This document shows positions 38,981 through 49,899 of a DNA stretch of 64,000 nucleotides, one piece after another. Origin of the DNA: Symbiodinium natans (taxonomy: Eukaryota > Sar > Dinophyceae > Suessiales > Symbiodiniaceae); NCBI GenBank assembly GCA_905221605.1, contig CAJNDS010001557.1, positions 1,575,498-1,639,497 on the forward strand, read 5' to 3'. The position numbers and the translations under genes were made by a program. Within the stretch, counting starts at the first letter, position 1; each line of letters starts with the position of its first letter. The notes beneath the pieces were generated by a model. That model did no database searches, was not told where the DNA came from, and saw only the letters and a program-made list of their open reading frames with translations.

Positions 38981-39554
38981 AGTAAAGGAAGTATAGACAT
39001 AAAAGGACACCCAAACACACACGCAACGAAGCCAGGAAACCCAGCGAAGAGATTCGGGTTTAGTTAAGATAAACAAGGGGGAACCCTTGATGGGAACCCT
39101 ACCTTATAGGGGACCATATAAGGGTTATATAGTGGCTATATGGGGGGGATATATTTGGCGTTCTTTATAGGGGTTCCCACTTTTTCCCTTGGTCTAGGGT
39201 TGCGGCTTACGCGGGCGTAAGCTTTGTGTGTGGGCTTCTGGCATTCACGAAGAGCGTCAGACAACTTCTAAGGAGGGATAAGTCCACATGCGAGTCGAAG
39301 AAGGCTGCATCCCTAGACCCTAGGCCCTAGACCCAAGACCCTAAACCTTACATACTAAGACGCTCCGGCCTGCATCCCTAAACCCTAAACTCTAAACCCT
39401 AAACCCTAAACCCTACACAGGGTTTAGGGTGGAGTTCCCATCTCAAAGCACGCCTAAACCTTAAACCCTAAACTCAGCTCCTCAAATCGCCACTATCTTT
39501 CTTTAATACAAAACAAAAGAGCACGCCAAATAATACACAAAGGTCGGTGCCACT
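38981..39554. other. Mixed stretch with a fold-back-like patch
   Basis: 39078-39180 is rich in TATAGGGG and TATATGGGG words with GGGAACCC near both ends, possibly another small inverted element. Short CCCTAAA pieces at 39375-39415. No gene. Confidence 0.4.
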
Positions 39555-40075
39555 TAGGGGTTCAGGGGTTTAGGGGTTGAGGGGTTGAGGGGTTTAGGGC
39601 TTATAGGGGTTTAGGGGTTGAGGGCTTGAGGGGTTGAGGGGTTGAGGAGTCTAGGGGTTGAGGGCTGGGGGGTTTAGGGTTTGAGGCTTGAGGGGTTGAG
39701 GGGTTTAGGGGTTGAGGAGTTTAGGAGTTGAGGGGTTTTGGGGGTTTTGGGGTTGAGGAGTTGAGGGGTTTAGGGGTTGAGGGGTTTAGGGGTTTAGGGG
39801 TTTAGGTATAAAAAAAGGGCTTGAGGGGTTTAGGGGTTGAGGGGTTGAGGGGGGTTTAGGGGTTGAAGGGGCTTTAGAGGTTTAGGGGTTGAGGGGTTTA
39901 CGTGTTTAGGGATTGAGCGGTTTAGGCGTTTAGGCGTTTAGGGGTTTAGGGGTTTAGGGGTTTAGGGGTTTAGGGGTTTAGGGGTTTAAGGGGTTTATGG
40001 GTTTAGGGGTTTAGGGGCTTAGGGTTTAGGGGTTTAAGGGGTTTGGGGGTTTAGGGGTTTAGGGTTTAGGGCTTG
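39555..40075 (+). repeat. Long degenerate octamer array
   Basis: About 520 bp of TTTAGGGG, TTGAGGGG and rarer TTGAGGAG units, the longest telomere-like block in the window. The 3' third is the most regular. Confidence 0.95.
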
Positions 40076-40566
40076 TGGTCTTTGAGTTTTCCAAATTCCT
40101 ATGGGCTCCACTCCCGACATATCCTCAAGTGGCCCGCGCAAATGCAATTGTTGGTTCTGCCTTTGGTGTGGAAGTGGGTGTTGAAAGTCTCGAGGCTTTC
40201 CCGCGTTCCAGCTGAAAGCATCGAGTCCGTTGGCGGTCTAACCGCATTCCCCTAAACTTAACTTAAGACCCTTCAAGGGTTTTGGGGCTTAGGGGTTCCT
40301 TCAAGATGAGTCTTCGGACTCTGGGGGAATCTGGGGGTCATTCCACGCTTGCCACAGGAGGTTTGCCTGTTGCGATCCAACGGAGTACCCCGCCAGCTGG
40401 ATCGTTGCGTGATCCTCAGCCTACCCCCGATGATTGGGCAGGGCCTCTGCAACCCAAAAAGCTGTGAGCAACCGTGTTAAACCCGGAACCCTATGAAATA
40501 TATAAAGGTTAAATAACAGGGGACCAAATTAGGGGCCCATACTTAGGATCCCCTACCTATACTGCC

Positions 40567-40660
40567 GAAGCCGCTGAAGGTGTACGCCGTGATGGGCGGC
40601 GTTGAGCAGGAGGCCATTGATGCTGGCCGTGTGCTCATCAAGGCATCCTCTTGCTTGAGG
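40567..40660 (+). other. Exon-like island
   Basis: KPLKVYAVMGGVEQEAIDAG followed by RVLIKASS has strong protein-like composition. It lies upstream of a TTTAGGG/TTTGGGG array at 40684-40745. Family unknown. Confidence 0.35.
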
Positions 40661-40745
40661 TCGTCTAAGCTTGAGGCTGTTAGGGGGTTTAGGGTTTAGT
40701 ACAGGGTTATGGTTTAGGGTTTGGGGTTTGGGGTTTGGGGTTAGG

Positions 40746-41739
40746 AGGCCCGCATTGGTTTACCCAGCACAGGACGTAGCTGGCTCCAAGCCGAAGCGTT
40801 GTTCCTTGATCGGTCTTCAGGTTGAGGGAATTGGCGGGCCTACAGGTCTCTGCATGTTTGCACAGGGCAATCAAAAAATCGCCACTTGAGTGACACAATC
40901 TTCCCAGCAGCAGCCGAAGCTACTTGATACCAGAAAAAAAGCCGAAAGATTACTGAGCACGCAGAACATACAGCAGATTACAGCAGGACCTTTTCGGCGA
41001 GTGCCGAGGCGTGTTGTCGGGGAAGAGGGGTCAGTCCCCAGCCTTAGCCTCATGGGAGGACAACCAGTCATCTCAAGCGGCGGACACCATCTATGTACAA
41101 GATCTGGCCTTGGAGGCAACTTGGCTTGCTCATCACCTTGTGATCTGCACGACTTGCAGGATTTTCAGGACGAAGCCCTGGGCACACTGGGGACCAGATG
41201 AATCTTAAAATTGGGGCTCAGGTGCCCCGAAAACGAAGATGATGCCTAGTAAGGTATAAGGACCATACCACCCTTCTAAGGGGGCAATTGTTGTGTTTAG
41301 GTCTCTCCGGTTTAGGGTCTGCGGGGTATCAGCGGATGTCAGGACACCACGCCACTGGAGCAGAAGAACCTATCGCTCTCGGGACACCTTTCCTGGACTC
41401 GAGCTGAGCATTCCGCGTAGCCAGCCTGTGCTTGGCAAGCAGGTGCAGCTATCCTGGCTATCCTATCCTCAGCAACTTCTGAGGGTCGAAGCTTCAACCC
41501 TCAAACCCCTAAACCCCTAAACCCTAAACCCGGAACCCGGAACCCGAAGCAAGCAAGGTTCAGTGTCAAAGGGTGCCTTCGCCAAGGAGCACATCGGGCC
41601 CGACGATGCCAGCGGTGGGTGAGGACACCGTCTCCTTGTTTCCGTTGAACCCTCAACCAGAGAGCAGTCGTGACTCTAAGTAAGTGCCGTAGTCGGGCAA
41701 GTAGATTCATCTTTGTTCATATAGACATATACATGCAAG
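40746..41739. other. Unique stretch, no gene assigned
   Basis: A few frames of 60-100 codons in both strands, none recognised. CCCTAAA pieces at 41505-41530. Confidence 0.4.
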
Positions 41740-41768
41740 TATATTTATATATGTATATATATATATAT
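41740..41768. repeat. (TA)n microsatellite
   Basis: TATA-rich run with TTTATATATG interruption. Confidence 0.9.
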
Positions 41769-42343
41769 GACGGGCCTAAGCTGCTCCCTATGCAAGCCGA
41801 GTTTGTACTGGTGGTCTGCAAAGAGACTGGACAAAGCAAACATTGGGGCGCGGCTGAGAACAGCTTGCAGCGAACCGGAATTTGTACCCGGACTTCCACC
41901 GGCTCGCCGGGTTCATGGAAGTGCCCGCTGTTGGAAGAAAAAACGGTTGTTGACTCGGTGGCCCCTGCTTCACACTCGCCTGAAGGAGCTGGTGTTTCAC
42001 AGGTTTTGTTCTGCGGTTGTGGGTGTGACTCAGGACTGCTTCGTGTCTCAGAGAGTCGAACGGCCTCATCGTCGTGCAAATTCTAGAACGGGCTCATGCC
42101 ATCCTGATTTCGGGCCGAAAACCTTGGACCCCCTTCAGTCCCTTCCCCTTTGTGCCTAGGTTGCTGAGCAACCATAAATCCGAGCCTCTTCTCTTGCTCT
42201 AGGATTGGGCCATTGTGGACACCTTCGACATCTATCTCGCCCAGGCCCCGGGGTGCCCTCTCATTCTCGCAACCGCAACCTCTGGGGGTTTCCCAGGGTT
42301 TGGAGTGTCCTTCGCAATCCATGACTTCTTCGGGGTTGTCGTT

Positions 42344-42442
42344 GGCGATGTTCCCCCTTATACTACCAGTCCTTAATGGGGATTATAATAGCGGGTACAA
42401 GAATCCCTATCAAGGACTGTTAGTATAATGCGGAGCATCCCG
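42344..42442. repeat. Fold-back element, family A, copy 2
   Basis: About 40 bp arms: GATGTTCCCCCTTATACTA with CAGTCCTTAATGGGGATT at the left, and their near complement ending GCATCCCG at the right. Only about 20 bp of loop remain. Shares its arm with 17282-17371. Confidence 0.8.
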
Positions 42443-42549
42443 AGTTCTAGTCGTATAGGTACTGAAGTGCTCCAGGATACGCCCTTCAAGCCCCTACAAC
42501 TAGGCCCTTAGGTGCATGAAGTTCTTTAACAAGCCCTCCTTTGGCCCTT

Positions 42550-42598
42550 TTAGGGTTTAGGGTTTAGGGTTTAGGGTTTAGGGTTTAGGATTTAGGAT
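42550..42598 (+). repeat. Internal telomeric array (TTTAGGG)
   Basis: Seven units with a TTTAGGA end. Confidence 0.95.
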
Positions 42599-43490
42599 GT
42601 TCATTTTACACAAAAAATCACGTATAGAAGTCCCAGAAGTCCAGCTCGTCCCATTGTGTCATTGCAAGCCTGATGTTGGTCCTTTGCTGCGCTTTCTGCT
42701 AAATTATTGCAAGGTGGACCATAAACCTTCTTAGGGTGTCTTTAGCTCGTAGACATCAGCGCGCCAGCCTCCACGCCATGTGATGTGACGGGGAGTTGAG
42801 TTTCCAGAAATGAGCATAGACCGCTGCACACACACACAGAAGAATCGACTCCACAAGCAATTGCCGGCACAAAGAGCCAAAAAACTAAGTGTGATTTTCC
42901 GTGCACGACCTCGAGCCACCACCCTGCCCTGGAAGTGCCCTGGAAGCGCCCAATGGTTTCGCCAAACGTCTCAAACTTATCCTGTCCCTCGCAGGGCACC
43001 CAACTGTCTGCGAGCGAGAGGCAGGCTGCTGCTTTTAGTTGCTGGTGAGTGCTGCCCGTAAGCTCCTTGAAGCCCGAAACGGCTCGATTCGGATGCCAGG
43101 GCCCAGCATACTGCAGCTAATCCCTTTTTGCAGGGTTCGAGTTCGGATCCCGTATAAGCCTGCTTAAGTAAAGAAATGGATACCTTTTAGTTTCCCTAGA
43201 CCCCTCCAAAGAGGGTGCAGGGTTTTGGGGAATGAGGGTTAAGGTCGGTTCGTGGCAACCTAGTGCAGGTACATCGCCAGCGTTCCGATCACAGAAGCAG
43301 CGTTCACCTTCAGCGCCCAGCTGCCGGCGCCTTAAGCCCGCAAACCCTAGAAGAGCCCGAAACCCTGCACCCTAGATCCCTATGCTCATAAAACCCTCAA
43401 CCCGAAACCCACACCAAACCCCATAACATCAACCCGAAACCCAACACCCGAAAGCCGTGGCTTCGCCGTTGCCTCCCTGCAGTAGCAAGG
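42599..43490. other. Unique stretch, no gene assigned
   Basis: Only short frames. Telomere-like CCCGAAACCC words cluster near 43340-43450. Confidence 0.4.
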
Positions 43491-43568
43491 CTTTCGGAAG
43501 GCGATGACACCATCCTGGTGTACGCGTCCAACTCTGTTGGCAAGGCCACTGCCTTTGAGAACTCCTAA
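43491..43568 (+). other. Exon-like fragment, closing strand of the beta-sandwich module
   Basis: LSEGDDTILVYASNSVGKAT matches the expected final strand (xILVYxSNSxGxx) of the module. TCCCTGCAG lies about 10 bases upstream. Confidence 0.45.
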
Positions 43569-43784
43569 ATTCCAAAATGTCATCCCTTCCCTGGTAGGTA
43601 CGTCAACTTGACAACGAATTAGGGCAAGTGTTCTAGGCAAGTTACAGGGGTTTTGTCTTTGAACAAGTCTCGGGGGGAAAGCAGGTTTGACAAACCATGT
43701 CAACGTCCCACGTAGGGGTAGTCTACAGTCTACAATGGTGCGTGATCCCCTTGTGAGGTACCTTTGTAGTAGGACTCCTTCAGC

Positions 43785-43876
43785 CAGGACCTGGAGTAGG
43801 CCCTTATTCCTTTCTAACCCACTTAAAACCACAAAGGGTACCCTTTTTATTCCTTAGGTTTCTCCTGGGTCTAGTC
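43785..43876. repeat. Dispersed repeat family C, copy 2
   Basis: Shares CTGGAGTAGGCCC, AAGGGTACCCTTTTTATTCC and CTCCTGGGTCTAG with 27326-27442. Confidence 0.7.
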
Positions 43877-43969
43877 AAGGATGATCCCCAAAAAGGGACG
43901 CTAACCTGCAGGCACCTTTCGGCAGCGTCGGCTCCCGAGCTCCCGGGGTTCAGGTATTGGGGTTCAGAC

Positions 43970-44290
43970 TGGGGGGGGGGGGGGTTTCAGGGTTAGGGGT
44001 TCAGGGTTTGGGGTTTCGGGTTTAGGGGTTCAGGGTTTGGGGTTTAGGACTGTGGACTTCGGGGTTGTAGAGCCTTGATGGAACCATCTCCTAATCAAGG
44101 AGAGCACATCTCGGACTAGGCCAAAGCTTTCACAGAGCCTGTGGGCTCGGCCGCATGGCATCGGCCCTGAACCCCCACCATCCTTCTCACCCCTGAACCC
44201 TGAACTTGAATCCCTAGACCCTAAACCCCTAAACCCCTGAACCCCTAAACCCCTGAACCCCTGAACCCCTAAAGGCCCCTAAACCCCGAA
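43970..44290. repeat. Degenerate telomeric stretches in both orientations
   Basis: G run at 43971-43984, then TTCAGGG/TTTGGGG units to 44050; CCCCTAAA/CCCCTGAA octamers at 44215-44290. Confidence 0.88.
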
Positions 44291-44386
44291 ACGCGAGTGA
44301 GGTCGTGCAGTTTGGTGACCATGGCGGGCTTCAGACCACATCGACAGGCCTCCTCGTGGTACGGACTTTTGGGCTTCAGCGAAACA

Positions 44387-45174
44387 CCACTACTGGTCCC
44401 TTAGAGGCCCTAAATGTATGCATATACAACATATGTCAACATGTAGAACATACACTGCCCAACATGACCATCCTAAGTAGGTAGGCCCCTCCCCGTGTTT
44501 CCCTCGGTTCTTTGTTCATTCGTGGCCTCGTCTTGACTTTTGTCGGGGTTGATTGCCCACCTACAAGCCGACAATCGTGGTCCCTGCAGCTTCTGACGCC
44601 CGAAGTCCCGAAGCCTCAAACACGAAGTCCCGAATCAGTGGAGACGAGCATGTCTGTTGCCGTCTTGCACATGGACCACGCGAGGTTCGTCGACGACCAC
44701 ATTGACTGGAATATCCAGTTTGACCACGACATCCGAGAGTTCAACCACTTCGATGACACTCAGCACCAGTTCGACCACATCAATCTCAACCACTTCTCTT
44801 TCTCTCACCAGTTCGGCCACAAAGACTGCCACGTTCAGAACATCCACCACTTCAAGCGACCCAGCAACAATTGTTCCGGTTGGGATAGCCTGGGGCAGTC
44901 AGCTTGGCTTACGGAGTATAGGCTCTGAGCTTAAGACTCGGGAATTGAAGTGTTGAGTACCTTGTGGTAATATGAATTCAACAATTAGAGGTTCATGTAC
45001 CCCATCCTACTTTAGTCCAATTCTGGTATATGGACCACACGCTACCCTCAACCCCACACCCTAACCGCGTGAACCCTAAAAGGGTTCACTCAACCTGAAA
45101 AATAACATTGATCCGACCAATACAGGTGTCTCAAGAATCACCAGGGATTTTCATACAGGAGCTTAAGCCAGCTA
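44387..45174 (+). repeat. Tandem 0.8 kb unit, copy 1
   Basis: First of three direct copies. Inside, 44650-44928 encodes a His/Asp/Phe-rich frame (MSVAVLHMDHARFVDDHIDW...). The overlapping frame from 44657 is Ser/Thr-rich (TTTSESSTTSMTLSTSSTT), and a Val-rich minus-strand frame is also open. The Ser/Thr-rich frame looks like the mucin-like linkers common in dinoflagellate proteins and is my preferred coding frame, but none is proven. Confidence 0.85.
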
Positions 45175-45999
45175 CCACTACTGTTCCCTTACAAGCCTTA
45201 AATGTGTGCATATACAACGTATGTAGAGCACACACTGCCCAACATGACCATCCTAAGTATCTAGGCCCCTCCCCGTGTTTCCGTCGGTTCTTCGTTCACT
45301 CGTGGCCTCGTCTTGACTTTTGTCGGGGTTGATTGCCCACCTACAAGCCGACAATCGTGGTCCCTGCAGCTTCTGACGCCCGAAGTCCCGAAGCCTCAAA
45401 CACGAAGTCCCGAATCAGTGAAGACGAGCATGTCTGTTGCCGTCTTGCACATGGACCACGCGAGGTTCGTCGACGACCACATTGACATCCGAGAGTTCAA
45501 CCACTTCGATGACACTCAGCACCAGTTCGACCACATCAATCTCAACCACTTCTCTTTCTCTCACCAGTTCGGCCACAAAGACTGCCACGTTCAGAACATC
45601 CACCACTTCAAGCGACCCAGCAACAATTGTTCCGGTTGGGATAGCCTGGGGCAGTCAGCTTGGCTTACGGAGTATAGGCTCTGAGCTTAAGACTCGGGAA
45701 TTGAAGTGTTGAGTACCTTGTGGTAATATGAATTCAACAATTAGAGGTTCATGTACCCCATCCTACTGTAGTCCAATTCTGGTATATGGGTGGTTGTCAA
45801 AATGACGGTCCCTTTTTGAATCCCTATTATAACACGGCGCCTAATATTTCGGGTACCCCAAAAGGGATTATAATTTTGACAACCACCCATTATGGACCAC
45901 ACGCTACCCTAAACCCCACACCCTAGCCTCATAAACCCTTTTAGGGTTCATAATAGTTTAGAATCACCACGGATCTTCAACAGGAGCTTAAGCCAATTA
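45175..45999 (+). repeat. Tandem 0.8 kb unit, copy 2
   Basis: Differs from copy 1 by an in-frame 24 bp deletion in the repeat-coding part (after CACATTGAC near 45485) and by the 105 bp element at 45786-45890. Frames stay open in both directions. Confidence 0.88.
45786..45890. mobile_element. MITE-like element, 105 bp, perfect 18 bp inverted ends
   Basis: Ends ATGGGTGGTTGTCAAAAT and its exact complement. The tandem copies 1 and 3 carry the empty site (GGTATATGGACC), which fixes the insertion. The flanks read GGTAT...TATGGACC, so the duplicated target is TAT or TA. A second inner set of imperfect complements (CCCTTTTTG / CAAAAGGG) is present. It has no coding capacity. Confidence 0.9.
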
Positions 46000-46685
46000 C
46001 CACTACCGGTCCCTTAGAAGCCCTAAATGTATGCATATACAACATATGTAGAGCACACACTGCCCAACATGACCATCCTGAGTAAGTAGGCCCGTCCCCA
46101 TGTTTCCCTCGATTCTTTGTTCATTCGTGGCCTCGTCTTGATTTTGTCGGGATTGATTGGCCCACCTACAAGCCGACAATCTTGGTCCCTGCAGCTTTTG
46201 ACGCCCGAAGTCCCGAAGCCTCAAACACGAAGTCCCGAATCAGTGAAGACGAGCATGTCTGTTGCCGTCTTGCACATGGACCACGCGAGGTTCGTCGACG
46301 ACCACATTGACTGGAATATCCAGTTTGACCACGACATCCGAGAGTTCAACCACTTCGCTGACACTCAGCACCAGTTCGACCACATCAATCTCAACCACTT
46401 CTCTTTCTCTCACCAGTTCGGCCACAAAGACTGCCACGTTCAGAACATCCACCACTTCAAGCGACCCAGCAGCAATTGTTCCGGTTGGGATAGCCTGGGG
46501 CAGTCAGCTTGGCTTACGGAGTATAGGCTCTGAGCTTAAGACTCGGGAATTGAAGTGTTGAGTACCTTGTGTTTAAATGAATTCTTCAATTCGGGGTTCA
46601 TGTCCCCCATCCTACTCTAGCCCAATTCTGGTATATGGACCACACGCTACCCTAACCCCACACCCTGGCCGCGTGAACCCTTTCA
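46000..46685 (+). repeat. Tandem 0.8 kb unit, copy 3
   Basis: Keeps the 24 bp missing from copy 2 and lacks the MITE. The coding-like part (46255-46561) is almost identical to copy 1. Confidence 0.88.
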
Positions 46686-46799
46686 GGCCACAGGGCAGCG
46701 CGGCGCACAGGGTACAAAGCTGCCCAGGAAATCTGTAAACGAAAAGAACGCACGGGTTTCGAGCAATACCGGATGACTTTTTGCGGAATGGGCGCCCAA

Positions 46800-47235
46800 A
46801 TCCCTAAAGCCTAAACCCTAAACCCTAAACCCTAAACCCCCTCGATTGACCAAGACAAGTTGGCACACTTTTTTGTCGCGAAAGCTGCGCATTAGAAGTG
46901 GATTCAAGTGGTCCCCATCCCCTTGATCCTCCAATTTTCGTCCCCAACCTACTCTAAACCTCAACCCTGAACCTTAAACCCTGTGGCCATAAACCCTAAA
47001 CCCTAAACCTTAAACCCTAAATCATGTTTACAAGCAAGGCTTCACCAGTTCGAGGTCTGACGCAAGTACCACAGTCGCTTGGACCAACGGGCACCCCGGG
47101 AGGGCGGTTGGGGTTCAAATGCTGGGGTTTAGGGTTTAGAGGGTTTTTCGGGTTTAGGGTTTGTGTTTAGGGTTTAGGGTTTGGGGTTTGGGGTTTGGGG
47201 TTTGGGGTTTGGGGTTTAGGGTTTAGGGTTTAGCG
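46800..47235. repeat. Telomeric arrays including an inverted pair
   Basis: CCCTAAA at 46800-46838 and 46985-47030, a 97 bp island, TTTAGGG/TTTGGGG at 47127-47235. Confidence 0.92.
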
Positions 47236-47245
47236 TTTGTGTTAG

Positions 47246-47345
47246 GGTTCAGTTCAGGCAACACCTGCGGTACTTCCCGGAGCTTGCGCTGCAGATCAGC
47301 GCCTCTCCTGACCTGGCAGTCCCCATGCATGACAAGAAGCCCCTC
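47246..47345 (+). other. Exon-like island
   Basis: GGTTCAGTTCAG precedes a frame reading RQHLRYFPELALQISASPDL, with protein-like composition. It lies just after a TTTAGGG array. Family unknown. Confidence 0.3.
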
Positions 47346-48064
47346 TAGCCTTAAAAACCCTAAGCCCTAAACCCACATGATATGTAAACTAACCCTTAAG
47401 CCCTAAACCCTAAGTTTCAACCCTGAAGCCCGCAGCCCTACATGTAACCCCTTAAACCCTAAACCCTAAACCCTAAGTGTTAACCCTTAAAGCCTAAACC
47501 CTGTTAAACCTCTAAGCCCCTAACTTTCAGCCTAAAACCCCAAAACCCTGAGTTTTAACGTGTAAACCTCAAAACCCTGCGCGCTAAAGGATGACATGTT
47601 GGTCGATCCCCTATGATGCCACGCGGCGGCAACGGGCTGAGGGCTTCAGGGTTTCAGGTCAGGGTTTATAAAACCTCTGCTTACACCTTAGAAGGTGTAA
47701 GCAGGGTTGCTTGAGTTTGGGGCTTAGAGTAAAAAAGTAAAAAAAGTTTAGAGTTTACGGTTTAGGGGTTTCGGGTCTTATGCCAGGGGTCGCATCCATC
47801 TTCCAAGCCATGGGAGCCTGTTCGACGAAAAGCCTTGTAAGTTCAGGAAGGATCCAAAAACCCGAAGAAGCTTCTAAGCCCTCTACCTTAAAGCCTAGAA
47901 GTCCTTAAATCCCCTTCAGAAGCTGAAAAACCCTTTAACTTAAAGCCTAGAAGCCCTTAAACCCCCTTTAAGAAGCTTATAAACCCTCTCCACCTTAAAG
48001 CCTCGAAGCCCTTATATAAACCCGTAAGCCTGAAACCCTGGCTGCAAACCCTATGAACCTTACC
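47346..48064. other. Degenerate CCCTAAA-derived sequence, no gene
   Basis: Many AAGCCCTAAACCC, AACCCTTAAAGCC words, including a CTTAAAGCCTAGAAGCCC set repeated three times at 47885-48010. Confidence 0.6.
47677..47704. repeat. Perfect 13 bp palindrome arms
   Basis: CTGCTTACACCTT and AAGGTGTAAGCAG are separated by two bases. Likely a hairpin or the remnant of a fold-back element. Confidence 0.95.
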
Positions 48065-48270
48065 CCTAAACCCTAAACCCTAAACCCTAAACCCTAAACC
48101 CAGCATCCCAAGCCTTGAGCCCAAGATCAGGTTGCGGCATGAGAGACCCTTCACTGTAATTCCTTGTGTGTTGGCGGAAGGGGGGTGGGGGGGGACCGGG
48201 TTAAGGGGTTTAGGGTTTAGGGTTTAGGGTTTAGGGTTTAGGGTTTAGGGTTTAGGGTTTAGGGTTTAGG
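48065..48270. repeat. Inverted telomeric pair
   Basis: CCCTAAA at 48065-48100, a 104 bp island, TTTAGGG (nine units) at 48205-48270. Confidence 0.95.
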
Positions 48271-48407
48271 GGGCTACAGGACATGACCCCATAAAATTTC
48301 CGACGGCTGCTCACCGTCAGCCTTGTGGTCAATCACTTCCCTCCCTTTCCCGTGCCCCAAAAACACTCCGCGTCTTTCCCTTCATGCAGTCGTTCATCCG
48401 TTCATCC

Positions 48408-48690
48408 TAAACCCTGGACCCTAAACCCTAAACCCTAAACCCTAAACCCTGGACCCTAAACCCTAAACCGTTCAGGCACTGGCCCTTTGGTGCCCACTGT
48501 CATTCAAGAACATTGTTCACTCATTCGACACGTCATGCGCTCAGCTATCCGCCCATTCCAACCCCGTATCACTTTCACCTTATCGCCCCCGTCGAACCCC
48601 AAACCATACACCCTAAACCCCTAAACCCCTAAACCCCTAAACCCCTAAACCCCTAAACCCCTAAACCCCTAAACCCTACACTCTAAACCC
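48408..48690 (-). repeat. CCCTAAA and CCCCTAAA arrays
   Basis: CCCTAAA/CCCTGGA at 48408-48470 and regular CCCCTAAA octamers at 48608-48690, with unique sequence between. Confidence 0.93.
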
Positions 48691-49185
48691 TAAACCCAAG
48701 ACCAGTTTTTCAGGGTTTCGGATGTCAGGAAGCTGGGAGACGCGACCACAGCCGGGACCCGGAGAAGAGTTGCCAGTCGCCCTCAGCCGAAGGCCTGGCT
48801 GCTGCTGTGGTGCTGGGTCTTGGAGTACTATACGTTAATACTTTTTTTGGTGCTGGGTTCCTAGTATAGCTACTTATACGTAAAAAGTATATACTTTTTT
48901 TCCAGGGTCTACTCCAAAGCTAAGGGTGGTTGAGGGCTTAGGGTTGAGGGCAGGGTCTATTTTTGGTCTATTGGGGGAGGGGGGGGGGGTAGTAGGGTCA
49001 TGAGGAATACGAGGGTTATTCGCGTTAGGGTTATTCGCGTTCGTCTGCTTGCTCGGCTCTAGGTTGTAGGATCGAGCTTTCCGTTTTGCAGGGAACGGCG
49101 AAGCTACAACTCCCCCAGCACACCCGAAGGTTTGGGGCACTCCTACCCCAAAGCCTAAGCACTAAGCCCGCAAAAATTCCCGAAG
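48691..49185. other. Unique stretch with a direct repeat, no gene
   Basis: GGTGCTGGGT followed by AGTAT, TACGT and a TACTTTTTTT run occurs twice (48810-48850 and 48850-48905). No gene assigned. Confidence 0.4.
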
Positions 49186-49218
49186 CCCTAACCCTAAACC
49201 CTAAACCCTAAACCCTAA
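49186..49218 (-). repeat. CCCTAAA array upstream of a Cys-rich exon
   Basis: Four to five units ending eight bases before a CAG acceptor-like site. Confidence 0.93.
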
Positions 49219-49226
49219 AGTAGCAG

Positions 49227-49318
49227 GTTGCCCTTGTGACGACCTCTGGGAGCAGAAGTGCGAGGTCCAAGGGCACGCATTTTGCTTTTTGAAGATTCAG
49301 GCCTGTGCCTTGGAAGCA
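49227..49318 (+). other. Cys-rich module exon, copy 1
   Basis: TAGCAG precedes GT, then CPCDDLWEQKCEVQGHAFC and more to a stop at 49319. The C-P-C-x7-C pattern matches the exons at 58023, 58644 and 61238. The exon starts with the same two bases (GT) in the same phase as those at 58644 and 61238. It lies between a CCCTAAA array and a TTTAGGG/TTAGGGC array. Confidence 0.6.
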
Positions 49319-49334
49319 TGAGCAAAGAGGGGCG

Positions 49335-49398
49335 GGTTTAGGGTTTAGGGTTTAGGGCTTAGGGCTTAGGGCTTAGGGCTTAGGGCTTAGGGTTTAGG
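49335..49398 (+). repeat. TTTAGGG then TTAGGGC array
   Basis: Three TTTAGGG units, then five TTAGGGC units, then TTTAGGG. Confidence 0.95.
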
Positions 49399-49899
49399 GG
49401 GGTAGAATGGCCCCGGAAGCCCTCACGGCCATATCCCACACATCCTGTGTATGTCCGAGTCTTCCTGCTGTACTTTCGTAGGGGAGGAAGGGTGGTGACG
49501 TGCAGCTTGTACTGTCGTACTTTGCTTTCAAAATACAAGGCCACTCCAGTCCTAAGCCCCAAGGTCTCAAGACAACAGCAAATGAGTAGTTCTCTAAATT
49601 ATGGTCCCTTTTTGGGTACACATTACTTTTCTCTTCAAGCTCAAAACGATGAAGAGTTCAATTGCATCCGTACCCCCCTCCACATGTAAAATGAGGGGGG
49701 GGAGTGTTAGTATCAGCGGGGCCGAGTTTGTTAAACCCTGGTCTTCTTGCTTTCCTTCCCCAAAAAGAGACGAAACGTTCAATTGAGTGAAACCCTTTGG
49801 CTTCTTGCTTGCCAACATGTCTTGTCCAAACAAGCCACGGCATATGCCGGAGTTCAAGTGAAACAGGCCCTGAAACCTCAAACCCCTAAACCATGTCCC

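Noticed and set aside
38510-39076. Long frames of Ser-Val, Leu-Cys, Arg-Asp or Glu-Thr dipeptides on both strands
   Set aside because: They are translations of the AGAGAC and GA microsatellites, open in every frame.
43130-43160. tRNA-like T-arm GGGTTCGAGTTCGGATCCC
   Set aside because: No matching acceptor, D or anticodon arms could be laid out around it.
48065-48270. Inverted telomeric pairs as CRISPR-like or palindromic phage structures
   Set aside because: Units are telomere heptamers without regular unique spacers, and the genomic context is eukaryotic.
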